NCBI RefSeq assembly: GCF_050624435.1
Contig: NC_134535.1
Coordinates: 74,768,494-74,832,493 of the forward strand
DNA from: Tenrec ecaudatus
Taxonomy: Eukaryota > Chordata > Mammalia > Afrosoricida > Tenrecidae
Length of the DNA stretch: 64,000 bases
Direction of reading: 5' to 3'
Part shown: one piece after another, positions 33,301-44,974 of the stretch
Layout: every line of letters begins with the position of its first letter
Position numbering within the stretch: position 1 is the stretch's first letter
Program-made: the position numbers and the translations under genes
The notes under the pieces: generated by a model
Told to the model about the DNA's origin: nothing
The model's input: only the letters and a program-made list of their open reading frames with translations
The model's database searches: none

Positions 33301-34524
33301 TCCCGAATCCGAGTCATCATGAAGAGCTCCCCCGAGGTGTCCAGCATTAACCAGGAGGCGCTGGTGCTCACGGCCAAGGCCACGGAGCTCTTTGTTCAGT
33401 ACCTGGCCAACTATTCCTACCGGCATGGCGGTGGGCGGGACCGAAGAGCGCTGTCCTACAGTGACCTGGCCCATGCCACCCAGGAGGCCGACGCCTTCCA
33501 GTTTCTTGCAGACATATTGCCTAAGAAGATCTTAGCCAGTAAGTACCTGAAAATGCTTAAGGAGCAGATGAGGGAAGACGAGGAGGAAGAGGAGGACGGT
33601 GAGGAGGACGACGAAGCCGACTCCTAAGTCCCTCGCAGCTCAGCCTGGCGAGACCTGCCTGGTCTGCCACACTGCTTCAAAGACATAGCTCTTGGACTTG
33701 GGTCTCCTACATTTCCAGAGCCTTCGAGGAGCTGGGGTCTCCCAGGCCAAGCCAGCGCACCTGAGGGAGGCAGCCCCTCCCACAGAGGCGACAGGAAGTG
33801 ACCCCAAAGCAGCGGGCCAGCTACGGCTCTGATGCTGCAGAGGCAAAGCGCCTGCTCAGTGTCTAAAGTTGCTGATCAATCTGGAATCCTCCCTAAGCGG
33901 CAGTTGTATATGAATTTTTGTTTGTATATTTTGAAGTTCAGTCTTGTAACCCCAACTCGATGGAGCCTGAGCTACACATGAAGTTTGAGTCGCATGTTAC
34001 ATTTTAATGTGTCAAGAGAATGCTTTGTCCAAATATGCCTTTTTTTTAAACTGTAAAAGACTATACCATGTCTTTTCTGTTAAAAAACCCCTGTTTATAT
34101 TTTTACAATAAAATGTTTTATGGAACTAACTTTGGAGTCTTGGGTGGTGGGAGTGTAGACAGGCATTCCTAAACGTGTGCTCCAGGGAAGAGTCCCAAGT
34201 CAAGCCAGCACCTCACACAGAACACGAAGTCTGTGCGTGCTCAGTCGGCCCTCACCTGGGTTCTTCCCCTCTGCAGCGCCAGCGTTCACAAGAGCCCCTC
34301 GGGCGAGTGCTGGAGAACAAGCCCACCAGCCCATGCTTCTGGGCCGTCTGTGGGCCACGCCAAGAGACAGCCACTGCTCGCCCCCACCATCACAGGAGGG
34401 ACCAGCAAGCCCGAGTTGCAGTGGCTTCTGGACACCACATTTGTATTGTTCCTATTTTCAGGTCCTAAGAATGATATTTAAAATAATAAAAATATTATAG
34501 AAAGTTAAAAAAAAAAAAAAAAAA
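33093..34524 (+). mobile_element. CHRAC1 retrocopy, full length
   Basis: A processed cDNA insertion: a CpG-rich 5' leader, the whole coding region without introns, a long 3' UTR with polyadenylation signals at 34,108-34,113 and 34,485-34,490, and a poly(A) tail at about 34,508-34,528. It is flanked by a perfect 18-base duplication aaaactcatatcctggcg (33,075-33,092 and 34,525-34,542). Perfect duplications, a nearly pure A tail and an open frame indicate a recent insertion from a transcript that used the distal polyadenylation site. Confidence 0.95.
33238..33627 (+). CDS. CHRAC1: CHRAC1 retrocopy coding region, intact (129 codons)
   Basis: The frame encodes a CHRAC1 (CHRAC-15) protein, which pairs with POLE3 as a histone-fold dimer in the ISWI chromatin-remodelling complexes CHRAC/ACF in the nucleus. 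The start MADVVVSKDKGGEQRLVSLP is the expected start; the histone fold spans roughly residues 15-95 (LSRIRVIMKSSPEVSSINQE through FLADILPKKILASKYLKML), followed by the acidic tail EEEEEDGEEDDEADS. Human CHRAC1 has 131 residues. No stop or frameshift is present. An upstream in-frame open stretch from 33,040 is 5' leader, not protein. It could be a silent processed pseudogene that is too young to have decayed, or an expressed retrogene; the sequence alone cannot tell. Confidence 0.9.
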   Translation: MADVVVSKDKGGEQRLVSLPLSRIRVIMKSSPEVSSINQEALVLTAKATELFVQYLANYSYRHGGGRDRRALSYSDLAHATQEADAFQFLADILPKKILASKYLKMLKEQMREDEEEEEDGEEDDEADS

Positions 34525-34806
34525 AAAACTCATATCCTGGCGAAGTAGCCACATGGCAGCCGAAAACCATATACCCTAGCTTGTCGTGCATTCTTTCCAA
34601 AAATCGGGACTTTTTTAAAATGCCGCGGAACGCAGGACAAATTGTTAAAAAAATCTGGACTGTCCCGCCAAAAAAACGGGACATCTAGTCACCTTAACTA
34701 GGTCAATTGGCATAACATAGCCCACAAAGACCATATTCTCACTTTGGTGAGTGGTGACCAGGCTCTTAAAAGCTTCTGAGTGGGGACTGACTACAATGGA
34801 ACAATG

Positions 34807-35160
34807 ATCGATGTATAACATCCCCCCCCCCCCGACCCCCAACAGAAACGTGGGTGAAAAGGTGACAGCAGATGGTGTAAGATATGAAAACAATAATTTA
34901 TCATTTATCAGGGGTCCACAAGAGTGGGAGGGTGGGAGAGGGAGAGAAAAAAGAGGAGCCAATACCAAGGGCTCAAGTAGAAAGAAAATGTTTTGAAAAT
35001 GATGATGGCAACATATGTACAAATGTGTTTGATACAATTGATGTATGGAAGGAGAAAGAAAGTGTTTTGAAAATGATGATGGCAACACATGTACAAATGT
35101 ATTTGATACAATTGATGTATGGGTTGTTGTACGAGCCCCCGGTATAATGGTTTATTAAAA
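34807..35160 (+). mobile_element. R retroposon, 3' part with an internal duplication
   Basis: This 5'-truncated copy starts at the gatcgatgtataaca block, with a (C)n tract at 34,822-34,835. The segment gaaaatgatgatggcaaca to cacaattgatgtatgg-type sequence occurs twice (about 34,985-35,047 and 35,066-35,122). It ends at gcccccggtataatgg with an A-rich tail. Confidence 0.8.
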
Positions 35161-35715
35161 TTTTTTAAGCTGTGAGTAACCATCTAAGATGAAACTACTG
35201 GTCTTTCTGTGTCTGCAGCAAAGAACAGTGAAGAAAATCAAGAGTCAAAGAAACAATTGGTCCAAGGGACTAACAAACCATGCAAACCACAGCAACCCAC
35301 TAGCTAAATCAGAAAAACCAGGTCTTGCCTGGCCACCACTCCTTTTCTCTCTGGCTGCAATCACAACAGAAGGTCCTGAGTAACAGAGTAAGAGAAAAAT
35401 GTACAACACAATTAGAAATCATAAAACTTCAGATTTACTTTCCTGATAGAGGCTGGTCTTTAGACAAGCTCCAACCCTGGAACTAAACTCACCTCCAGCC
35501 AGGGATCAGCATTAAACCAAACAATAACATGTTTATAAAATGAACAAAAGCATCTGTGAGCACACTCCTCAGAACCATCAACCACATGAAATGAAGAATA
35601 GCATTTGCCCCAAAGCAAAGCCCAGAAGGCAGAAAAGGCAGGAAAGAAGGATGAATGGAAGTGGGGAATCCAGGGAGAAGTAGGAAAAGTGTTATGTTGA
35701 AGACATTACAACTAA

Positions 35716-36276
35716 TGTCGCACATGTGTGTGACACTGTGCCCTGTAACAATAATAGGCAGGTCACCACCCACCCCCCACCGCCCAGTCAGGAATGGGTG
35801 CCCAGTAACACTAACAGGCAGGTCACCACCCTCCCAGCCCCCCCCCCCCCCCCCCCCCCCCCGTCAGAGATGGAAAATTTTTAAATTGCAGCCTGAAACA
35901 GGTGTAGCCCAGGATGTTTACGCTCCAAGAAGCAGCCTAGCCTTCCTACAGTATCGGTTGGCAGACCACTGGGGACAAACTGTCCTTAAATGTAGAACTT
36001 ACTTTGTTAGACTTAAAAACTGTTTTGTTTCACCTTCCTGAGAATGCTTTGCCAGTTTCACACAAGAACTTGCCTTCCCCCACCCCTTGCTTGGCAAGAC
36101 GCCCCACAAAAAATGTATAATACCTCTGCTTTAATGCTGTTCAGGGCTCTCGCCTTACAGACTGAGCCTGCCTCAGTTGCTGGTGAGAGCCCAGATTCGA
36201 ATCTGTCTGAATAAAGCTTTACTGTTTCCATCTCTGTTTCAGTGAGTGGTCTGGGTGAGGGTCTCGCTCGCTAACA
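35716..36276 (+). mobile_element. Solo LTR, class I (gammaretrovirus-like)
   Basis: Fossil LTR of about 560 bases. It shows a CAAAAAATGTATAA-type promoter region near 36,110-36,120, an AATAAAGC polyadenylation signal (tgaataaagctttactg) and the end gtctcgctcgctaaca, which are usual in ERV1 LTRs. It contains a two-fold direct repeat around aggcaggtcaccaccc and a run of about 25 C. Confidence 0.75.
35838..35862. repeat. Poly(C) tract, 25 bases
   Basis: An uninterrupted run of C inside the class I LTR. The run is likely length-variable and hard to sequence. Confidence 0.95.
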
Positions 36277-36360
36277 ATGTGTATATTTAGTTGAATGGGA
36301 AAGTAGTGTTCTCTGTAAACTTCCATCCACCATAAGAAAGGAAAGCCTGAACAATGGGAT

Positions 36361-36705
36361 TGTTATGGATTGAACAGAGCCCAAGTATATGTATTGAAAT
36401 CCCAGTTCATTTACCTGTGGATGTGATCCTGGTTGGAAAAATGGGGTTCTTTGTTATATGAATTAAGTAGTTCCTGAGTGGGGTGGGTCCAAGACCTAAT
36501 CACTTCTGAGTTATAAAGAGACCAGAATGGACACAGAGCCGCTTGCATGGGGACAACAGCCTACAAACTCTAACACACAGAAAGATGTAAATGGGGATTT
36601 CTTGGAGTCAAAGTAGACAAAGAAAGACTCCCCAGTAGACTCACACCTTGAATTTAGACTTCTAATCTCCTGAGCTTTGAGAAAACAAATGTCTGTTATT
36701 TCGAG
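36361..36705 (+). mobile_element. MaLR-type (MLT/MST-like) LTR
   Basis: Fossil LTR. It starts tgttatggattgaacagagc, continues atgtattgaaatcccagttc, and has gacttctaatctcctgagct followed by aacaaatgtctgttattt near its end. This is the standard layout of mammalian MaLR LTRs. Confidence 0.75.
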
Positions 36706-36770
36706 ACAAAAAAGGTTTATATTGAGGAAATGCCTCATAGAGGTGGGCAAGTTCCCAGTCTGTGGGTTAT

Positions 36771-37725
36771 ATGTTAGGTTGGAGATTTCTCTTGGCCCAT
36801 GTAGCTGATGAGCCTAAATATGCCAGTCAGATGAAGCAGGCTTATGGCTGCAGAAGCTTAAGGAATCAAAAGTCTGTAGGTAAAATAGCAGGCTGTGGAC
36901 ACCTCCCAGGATTGGCAGGTAGTATGGCAGACTGCCGTCAAATCTGCAATTGCATTCTTGGAAACATTTTTCACACTCATCTCTTTGGATGGTTGACAGC
37001 ACCTCTTATTTTTCTTCACCTCTTCTACATCTTCAAATCCCAGTCCTTTCATGTCCCTCTTCATTGAGGGAAACAAAAAGAAGCCACATAGAGTGAGGTC
37101 AGGTGAGTCAGAGGTGTGAGGCAAGAGAGACATGCCATTTTTTTGCCAAAACCTGAACACTAAGATGGCTGCATGAGCAGGTGCATTGTCATGTTGGCAA
37201 AACCAGTCTGCCACAAATCAGGCCTTTTTTTGTTCCACACTGTTACACTATCTTTTCAGAACCTCTAAATAGAAAACTTAATTAACAATCTGACCTGGTG
37301 GAATGAACTCCAAATGCACTCAACATTTTCATCCATTCAGGAAGTTGACGATGTCCAAAACAAGGTTTCTCAACAATCAACATTTCACATTTTTTGAAAC
37401 AAGAAAAAACACTTGTACACTTGAAGTTTTTCCCATAGTACTGTCCTTATAAACTGTGTTCAGCATCACTACAGTTTCTACAGCACTTTTCCCTAGCGGG
37501 AAACACAATTTCACAGCCTCATGCTGTTCTCTTAAATCTGCCATCACAAAAAGCATCATTCGAGTAAAACTGCTTTTACGAAAAAATTCAGTGACCAGAG
37601 AAAACTTTCCCAGGAAATGCCACTGCGTGCACAAACCCAGAGCAAGTTGCTAGATGCTCGCCTTGCAGGAAAAAAAATGTGTACTGTGAAAGCTCTACCA
37701 AGAAGAAGAGCTTTTTCTGGCTTTT
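36771..37725 (-). mobile_element. Mariner DNA transposon, broken
   Basis: A mariner transposase read on the minus strand. The N-terminus MADLREQHEAVKLCFPLGKS begins at 37,542-37,544. A segment resembling EFIPPGQ-VN follows at about 37,270-37,340, and the C-terminal catalytic part has QHDNAPAHAAI, SPDLTLCGFFLFPSMKRDMK and GFEDVEEVK at 36,860-37,214. The central portion is missing and frames are broken, so it is inactive. The element is about 950 bases against about 1.3 kb for whole relatives. The left end ttaggttggagattt resembles a mariner terminal repeat; the right end is not clear. Confidence 0.82.
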
Positions 37726-38156
37726 GGAGGGATAACTCCTAGTAAGATGAAGTCCCACCATCCTTACCTTTAAGGAGCACTCTGGCCTTACTTCTTCCAA
37801 GACAGATTGGTTTGTCCTTTTAGCAGTCCATGGTACTTTCAATATTTTTCTCCACCACAATTCAAATGCATCGACTCTTCCTTATTCAATGTCCAACTTT
37901 CACATGAATATGAGGTGACTGAAAATGGCACAGGCTGGGGTCGGGCACGCCTTAGTCCTTAAAGTAACATCCTTGCTTCTCAACACTTTAAAGAGGTCTT
38001 GTGCAGCAGACTCGCCATTTGTCTTTCGATCTCTTCAATGCTGCTTCTATGAGCATCGACTATGGATGCACCAAGATGAAACCCTTGACAACTTCGATCC
38101 TTTCTTCGTTTATGATGATGTTGCCTAGTAGTCCAGTTGTGAGAATCTTGGTTTTC

Positions 38157-38582
38157 TTTTTTTTTATTAAATATTTTTATTGGGGCTCTTACATCTTATC
38201 ACAATCCATACATTCATCCAGTGTGTCAAACACATTTGGACATATTCTGCCATCATCATTTTCAAAGCATTCTCTTCCCACTTGAGCCCCTGACATCAGT
38301 TCCCCATTTCTTCCCCCTCCCTCCCCAACCTACCTTCCCTCACAAACTCTTGATAAGTTATAGATTATTATTTTCCTATCTTACATCATCCTCCATCACC
38401 CCTCACCCACTCTTGCATTGTTCGCCCCCCCCCCTTAGAGGTTGATCCTTGTGATCTATTCCCACTTTCTCCCCCCACCCTCCCCTAATCCTCCTGGTAT
38501 CTCTACTCTCCTTGTTGGCCCTGGGGAGGTTTATCCATCCTGGATTCTCTGTGTTGTGGGCGCTTATCTCTAGCAGTGTGCA
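38157..38582 (-). mobile_element. R retroposon fragment within the RTE
   Basis: The 3'-terminal 425 bases, from tttttattggggctcttaca to agcagtgtgcatg, interrupt the RTE between ttggttttct and ttgaattgtaatccat. Confidence 0.85.
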
Positions 38583-39479
38583 TGTTGAATTGTAATCCAT
38601 ATGAAGGCTGCAGTCCTTGATCTTCATCAGCAAGTGGAAGTGCAAGGTTAGAAAGCAAGGCTCTGCAAATTAAATGTTAGTAAGCCTTCCACCAATCCTA
38701 TGGCACATTCTTTTTCATATATTCTAGCTTCTCTGGTTATTTGCTGAGCATAAATATTGATCATACGTGGTGAGAGAATACAACCGTGATGCCTGCCCTT
38801 CCTGATTTTACACCATGCACTATGCCCTTGTTCTCTTCACCAGACTGTCTCCTGATCCATGGGCAAGTTTTTCACAATCACAATGAAATGTCCTGCAATT
38901 CTCATTTTGCTCATGGTTATCTACAGTTTGTTATGATTCACATAGTTGAATGCCTTGGGATAGTTAATAAAACCCAAGTAAATATCTACTGGTATTCTTG
39001 CTTTCAGCCAAGATCCATCTGACATCAGCAATGATATCTGATTCCACTGCTTCTTCCCAAATCAACCTGAGTGTCTGGCAGCTCCCTGTCAATATACTAC
39101 TGCAACTGTTGTTGTATGATCTTCAGAAAAAATTTTACTTGCATGAGATAGCAATAATATTGTCCTCTAATTTGAGCAGTCTGTCAAGTCACCTTTCTTT
39201 TGAATGGGTACAAATATGGATCTCCTCCAGTCAATTGGCCAAATAATGGTCTTCCAAATTTCCTGGCAGGAGGAATGAGTACTTCCAGTGATTAATCATC
39301 TTGTTGAAACATTTCACTTGGTACTCCACCAAGTCCTGGAGTCTTCTTTTTGGATAGCGCCTTCACTTCTTCCTCCAGTACCATTGGCTCTTACTCATAT
39401 GCGGCCTCTTGAAACGGCGGAGTGTGGGCTCATTCTTTTTGGTACAGTGACTGGCCATTCTTTACATCTTCTTCTTCTT

Positions 39480-40184
<705 letters not shown>

Positions 40185-40317
40185 CGGACAAGAGGTTTCC
40201 ATGTTCTTTTCATGCTTCCCACATCATTCGATATTTTGCTCATAGAATCTTTCATTGCAACTCAAAGCTTGCTTGTTTGTCCTTTAGTTCTTTTAGGTTA
40301 AGTGGCTGATCATGTTC

Positions 40318-40992
40318 TGTCAGGGGAGCCAACCCCTAACAAATTATCACAGGCCCGGTAGGCACAATTGTACAGCGTAATAAAGATTATAGTAAGTCAT
40401 AGAGAATAAGAGCGATAGAAGACAGTAAAATAAAGGAGTCAGGCACATTTCATAGCACCATGCTCACCTCAGCTCCTCTTGAGAGCAGGAGAGCAAGCGA
40501 TTTATTGCTAACCAAGGCTTCTATAACTTTGGGGGTATGTGTGGCCCCTAATTTCAGGTAAAGACATATGTTACAAAAAGGGGTTGTACAAGCAATAGGA
40601 GGGGGGATATACATTGGGCATAGGCGAACAGGAAGGGCATGAGCTAGGGGTGTACACATATAGGAAGGGTATAAATGTGACAAGAAGGGCGGACCCTAGA
40701 TTCATGATGGTGGCCTAACCTTGGTCACCCTTGAGTGGGCTTGACCTCCCTGGGTTCTCCTACAGGGAAACAATCTACTACCATCCTTATCAGAAGGGAG
40801 TGGGCCCTACTTAGTATGGGATAAACAGTAGTGTCTGCTAGCTGTAGATGGCTGATAATCCTTAGGGAGAATAACCTCTGACCTACTTTCATTGACCTCC
40901 AAGTATATAGTCATTTGCCATGTGTAGCAAGCAACTAGGTTTGGTATATATTTGGGGGACACCACTTGGGGGAAATAGTTTTGTTTCCCACA
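40318..40992 (-). mobile_element. Solo LTR, probably class II (ERV-K-like)
   Basis: Fossil LTR of about 675 bases, the same family as 29,008-29,572. On the minus strand it starts tgtgggaaacaaaactattt. A six-base duplication, atgttc against gtgttc, flanks it, as class II elements leave. It sits inside the RTE LINE. Confidence 0.82.
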
Positions 40993-41039
40993 GTGTTCTT
41001 CCTTTTTGATTTTCTACCTCTTGGTCTTAGCACTCAAAC

Positions 41040-41226
41040 TAAAAACAAAACCAAACAACCCTCACTGCCATGGAGTCAATACTGACTCATAGGACAGGTT
41101 AGAAGTATTGCTGTGAGTTTCCAACTTTTACAGGAGTGGAAAGTCCCAGCTTCCCATGGAGCAGCTAGTGGTTTTGAACTGCTAACCCTGTGGATTATAG
41201 GCCAACTTGCCACCAGGGTTCCCAGG
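41040..41226 (-). mobile_element. AfroSINE within the RTE
   Basis: A reversed copy from ctcactgccatggagtcaat to acttgccaccagggttccc. Confidence 0.85.
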
Positions 41227-41399
41227 TCTTTTCCCATTTCATTATAATACTTTACTTTGTCTCCTTGAGCTGACCTTAGGAATTTTCTGTCCAGTTCTTT
41301 GATTTTATCATTTCTTCAAATTACCTTAGCTACTCTGCTATTAAGAGCAAGTTTCAGAGTCTCTTCTGACATCTACTTTGATCTTTTACTGTTTTTAAA

Positions 41400-42096
41400 T
41401 TTAATTTTATTTTATTTTTTTAAAACAATTTATTAGGGGCTCATACAACTCTTATCACAGTCCATACATATACATACATCAATTGTATAAAGCACATCTG
41501 TACATTCTGTGCCCTAATCATTTTCTTTTTTTTCTCCTTTTTTTTTTACATTTTATTAGGGACTCATACAACTCTTATCACAATCCATGCGTGTATATAT
41601 ATATATATATCAATTGTGTAAAGCACATCCATACATTCCCTGCCCCAATCATTCTCAAAGCATTTGCTCTCCACTTAAGCCCTTTGCATCAGGTCCTCTT
41701 TTTCCCCTCCCTCCCCGCTCTCCTCTCCCTCATGAGCCCTTGATAATTTATAAATTATTATTTTGTCATATCTTGCCCTATCCGACGTCTCCCTTCACCC
41801 CCTTTTCTGTTGTCTGTCCCCCATGGAGGAGGTCACATGTAGATCCTTGTAATCAGTTCCCCCTTTCCAACCCACTCCCCCTCTACTCTCCCAGTATTGT
41901 CCCTCACACCCTTGGTCCTGAAGGTATCATCCACCCTGGATTCCCTGTGCCTCCAGCCCTCATATGTACCAGTGTACCACCTCTGTCCTATCCAGCCCTG
42001 CAAGGTAGAATTCGGATCATGGTAGTTGGGGGGAGGAAGCATCCAGGATCTGGGGGAAAGCTGTGTTCTTCATCGGTGCTACCTCGCACCCTGATC
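41400..42096 (-). mobile_element. R retroposon, doubled-tail subtype
   Basis: The 3' terminus occurs twice (about 41,425-41,515 and 41,550-41,640). The copy ends near gcaccctgatcttttac. The repeated tgatcttttact at the two borders is its target-site duplication within the RTE. Confidence 0.87.
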
Positions 42097-42115
42097 TTTT
42101 ACTTTTCTGCCTTTC

Positions 42116-42206
42116 TAATAACAAATGTACAAATGTGCATGACAGAATGGATGTATGTAAGGATTGTGATAAGAGTTGCAAGAACCCTCAATAAAATGAT
42201 TTAAAT
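42116..42206 (+). mobile_element. R retroposon, 3' end fragment
   Basis: Only about 90 bases remain, from acaaatgtacaaatgtgcat to ccctcaataaaatgatttaa. Confidence 0.8.
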
Positions 42207-42879
42207 GGGGGGGGCCTTCAAAAAATTCAGTTCCCTTTCCCCCAAAAAACTTTTAGAAGCCCCATCACGTAGTGCATCAGCTTCCTTGGGCTAGTCCTCT
42301 CTTCTTCTTTAGCCAGACTCTGACCTCCCTCCAGCACTCTAATACCATTACCTCACTTCCTTTGATCTCTCTAAGTCCCATTACCCCAAATAAAGCTTCT
42401 TAATTAATACTCATGTTCTGTCTCTCAGCTCTCATCTCTAAAACCTTACATAGGCCTCACAGGGGCAGTTCTACCTGTCCTACAGTGTCGCTAAGGATTG
42501 GAAGCAACTCGATGGCAGTGAATTCAGTTTTGTATTTTTGTTTTCTTGTTTACCTATTCATATTATCTCCGCTTTTTTTTTTAAGCTGGGGATCTCTCTC
42601 TTATTTTAAAAATATCACTTGGGTGCTCTGTGGAAACTGAAATGAGGGGGTAATGGTAGGAGTGAGAGGCCTGTGGGGGTGCCTTTGCAGTAATTCAGGC
42701 AAGAAGCCAGGCAAGAAAGCAGTCGGAGCGGGTATGGAAAAGGATGGAGTCAGTAGATGGATTTTAACCAGTTAGATTTTCTATATATAAATATATCTCT
42801 TATAAATCATCATCCATACATCAATTATATAAAAATATTAATACACACTAACTGTATGCCAGGACCAAGTTTCCCCCAC
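42207..42879. other. Mostly unique sequence with one AfroSINE end
   Basis: A + strand AfroSINE 3' half lies at about 42,445-42,545 (aggggcagttctacctgtcc, agcaactcgatggcagtga). The rest shows no gene or named repeat. Confidence 0.6.
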
Positions 42880-43982
42880 CCCCTTTTTTTTTATAAATCA
42901 TTTCACTGGGGGTTCTTACAAATCTTATAACAGTCCATTTTTCAATTGTATTAAACACACTTGTACATATGTTGCCATCCACATTTCCAAAACATTTTTT
43001 CTACTTGGTAGCAGCTCTTCTCTATTCCCCTCCCTCCCTCACCTTCCCACCCTTGTAAATCCTTGATCAATCATATATTGTTATTGATATTTCATATCTT
43101 ACACCGTCCTTTGTCTCCCTTCACATACATTTCTATTATTTATCCCCCTAGGGTGGGGAGGGGACTACATATCCAACCTTTTGATGGGTTCCCCCTTTCT
43201 CCTCCTGCCCCCACCCCCACCATCCCCTTACACTCATGATGTCACTGTTCCCATTACTGTTCCTGTGTGGTTTATCTGTCCTGGGTTCCATGTGTTGAGA
43301 GCTCTTATCTGTACCAACCTGTGTACTCTGGTCTGGCTGGATTTGTAAGGTAGAACTGGGTCATGGTAATGTGGAGGAGGGTGCATTCAGGATCTAGACT
43401 AGAGGAATGACATGTGTTTCATCAGTGCTATACTGCACCCTGGTTGAATCATCCCTTCCTTGTAACCCTTCTGTGTGTGGGGGGGGTCCAATTGTTTACA
43501 GGTGGGCTTTGGGTCTCTACTCCAACCCCCCTCACTTGCATCAATGTAATTATTTTGGATCTTTTGATACCTGATCCCATCTACACCTCATGATCACACA
43601 GACTGATGTGCTTCTTCCATGTGGATTTGGTGGCTTTCCTGCTACATAGCCGCTTGTTTAACTTCAAGCCTTTAAGACCCAAGATGCTATAACTTTTGAT
43701 AGCCAAGGACCATCCGCTTTCTTCACCACATTTGCTTACGCACCTGTTTTGTCTTCAGTGATCTTGTTGGGAAGGTGGATATCAAAGAATGCCATGTTAC
43801 TAGAACAGAGTGTTCTTGTGTTTAGGGAGGCCTTGAATAGAGCCTCAAAGTTCATCTGCTAACTTAATATTTAACATATAACTATATGTACATTGACCTA
43901 TATCCCTATCATTATACATTAATATATTTACATATACACATGCTTATAGTTATATTATACCTATATAAATACTTTTTGCCTC
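42880..43982 (-). mobile_element. R retroposon, long 3' part
   Basis: The reverse copy starts at ttataaatcatttcactggg and runs to the block cctatataaatactttttgc, where an LTR begins. No clear continuation is seen beyond the LTR. Confidence 0.82.
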
Positions 43983-44491
43983 TGTGTTCGTTGGGGTTGA
44001 CTAGAGAAACAAATTCATAGATACTCCTATGTGTTTAAGAAAGGGCTTTATATAAAAGAGTAAGTGTATATTTTGAAACATCCCAGCCCAGTCCAGATCA
44101 AGACTGATATTAGCCCATATGTCTGATACCAGTCCATAAATTCCTCTTTAGACCCACTGCAGCCATGCAATCATGCCAAATGCAGGAAGATCACAAGCCC
44201 ATGGATGGAAAATCTTGTAGATCCAGTGACTGTGGAAGCATCCCAGCATTGGCATATGTCGCCATGTGACTCCTCCAGCTCCAGGGCTCTGGCTCCATTA
44301 GTGTGTCTCCATGTGACTTGCCAACAGGAATGTGAAGCAGAGAGTATGTCCCGCCTCCAGGGAGGAAAATGGGAGATCTGAGAATCCTCAGAAGGTCATG
44401 ACCACACAGATGACTCATTGACTCTGACCTAAGTGACAGGAAAGACTCCAGCCCTTCAGTCAAGTTGACAGGAGATAATGTAACTGCCACA
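43983..44491 (-). mobile_element. Solo LTR, ERV-L-like
   Basis: Fossil LTR of about 509 bases with a perfect five-base duplication gcctc (43,978-43,982 and 44,492-44,496). On the minus strand it starts tgtggcagttacattatctc and ends with a short block like that of the other ERV-L-type LTRs (ttgtttctctagtcaacc). Five-base duplications are usual for ERV-L. Confidence 0.85.
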
Positions 44492-44584
44492 GCCTCAAAG
44501 TCAGGACCAGTTTTGAATGCTAGACTAATAATAATGGGAAAGACAGAATATTTGCCCTCAAAGAATTTAAACGCTACTTGTCTT

Positions 44585-44900
44585 CATGAAGAGATCACTG
44601 AAGATAAGTGTGTTACAGCAAAGTGTGGTGAAGAAAGCAGATGGTGCCCAGCTATTGGAATAGTGGGATCATAAAGGCTTGTGTTCAAACAAGCAGCCAG
44701 CTAAATGAGGCATCAATTAATCCACATCAAAGAAGCACACCAGCCTGTGTGATCCAAAGATGATTATACAAAGCCCAAATATGATTAAGGGAAAAGTATC
44801 AGAACTTAAATTGTGAGTACCCAATTTATAGAAGACTATGAAATCCATCTGCCAGTATCTAGCCAGGCAAGGGACTTTACTGTCAAAGATTATTGTAAAC
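44585..44900 (+). mobile_element. R-related fragment, diverged
   Basis: The blocks gtgtggtgaagaaagcagat, ggtgcccagctattgg and gaagcacaccagcctgtgtg belong to the R middle module, with many substitutions. Confidence 0.6.
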
Positions 44901-44974
44901 TTGATTGTGGTGGATTGAACACAGTACAATATGAAACTTAGTGAGTTGACCTCCCTCTTGGCTCAGCCTGTTTC

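Larger units (their letters stand above)
33018..34697. mobile_element. TTAA-flanked inverted-repeat DNA transposon, split by a CHRAC1 retrocopy
   Basis: The left end reads ttaaggtgaccagat (33,018-33,032) and the right end is its near-perfect complement, atctagtcaccttaa (34,683-34,697). Without the retrocopy the element is only about 230 bases, with internal palindromic gtcccg-type stretches on the right side (gactgtcccgccaaa, aaaacgggacatc). TTAA at both ends is what piggyBac-type elements leave, so this is probably a non-autonomous MITE of that kind; the class is inferred from the ends only. Confidence 0.65.
34698..36340 (+). mobile_element. L1-type 3' UTR repeat, interrupted twice
   Basis: Pieces lie at 34,698-34,806, 35,161-35,714 and 36,277-36,340. 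The blocks taggtcaattggcataacat, ggctcttaaaagcttctgag, ccagggatcagcattaaacc and tgttctctgtaaacttcc recur, in the same order, in the copy at 54,100-54,840. The layout is that of an afrotherian L1 3' UTR. An R fragment and a class I LTR were inserted later. Confidence 0.6.
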
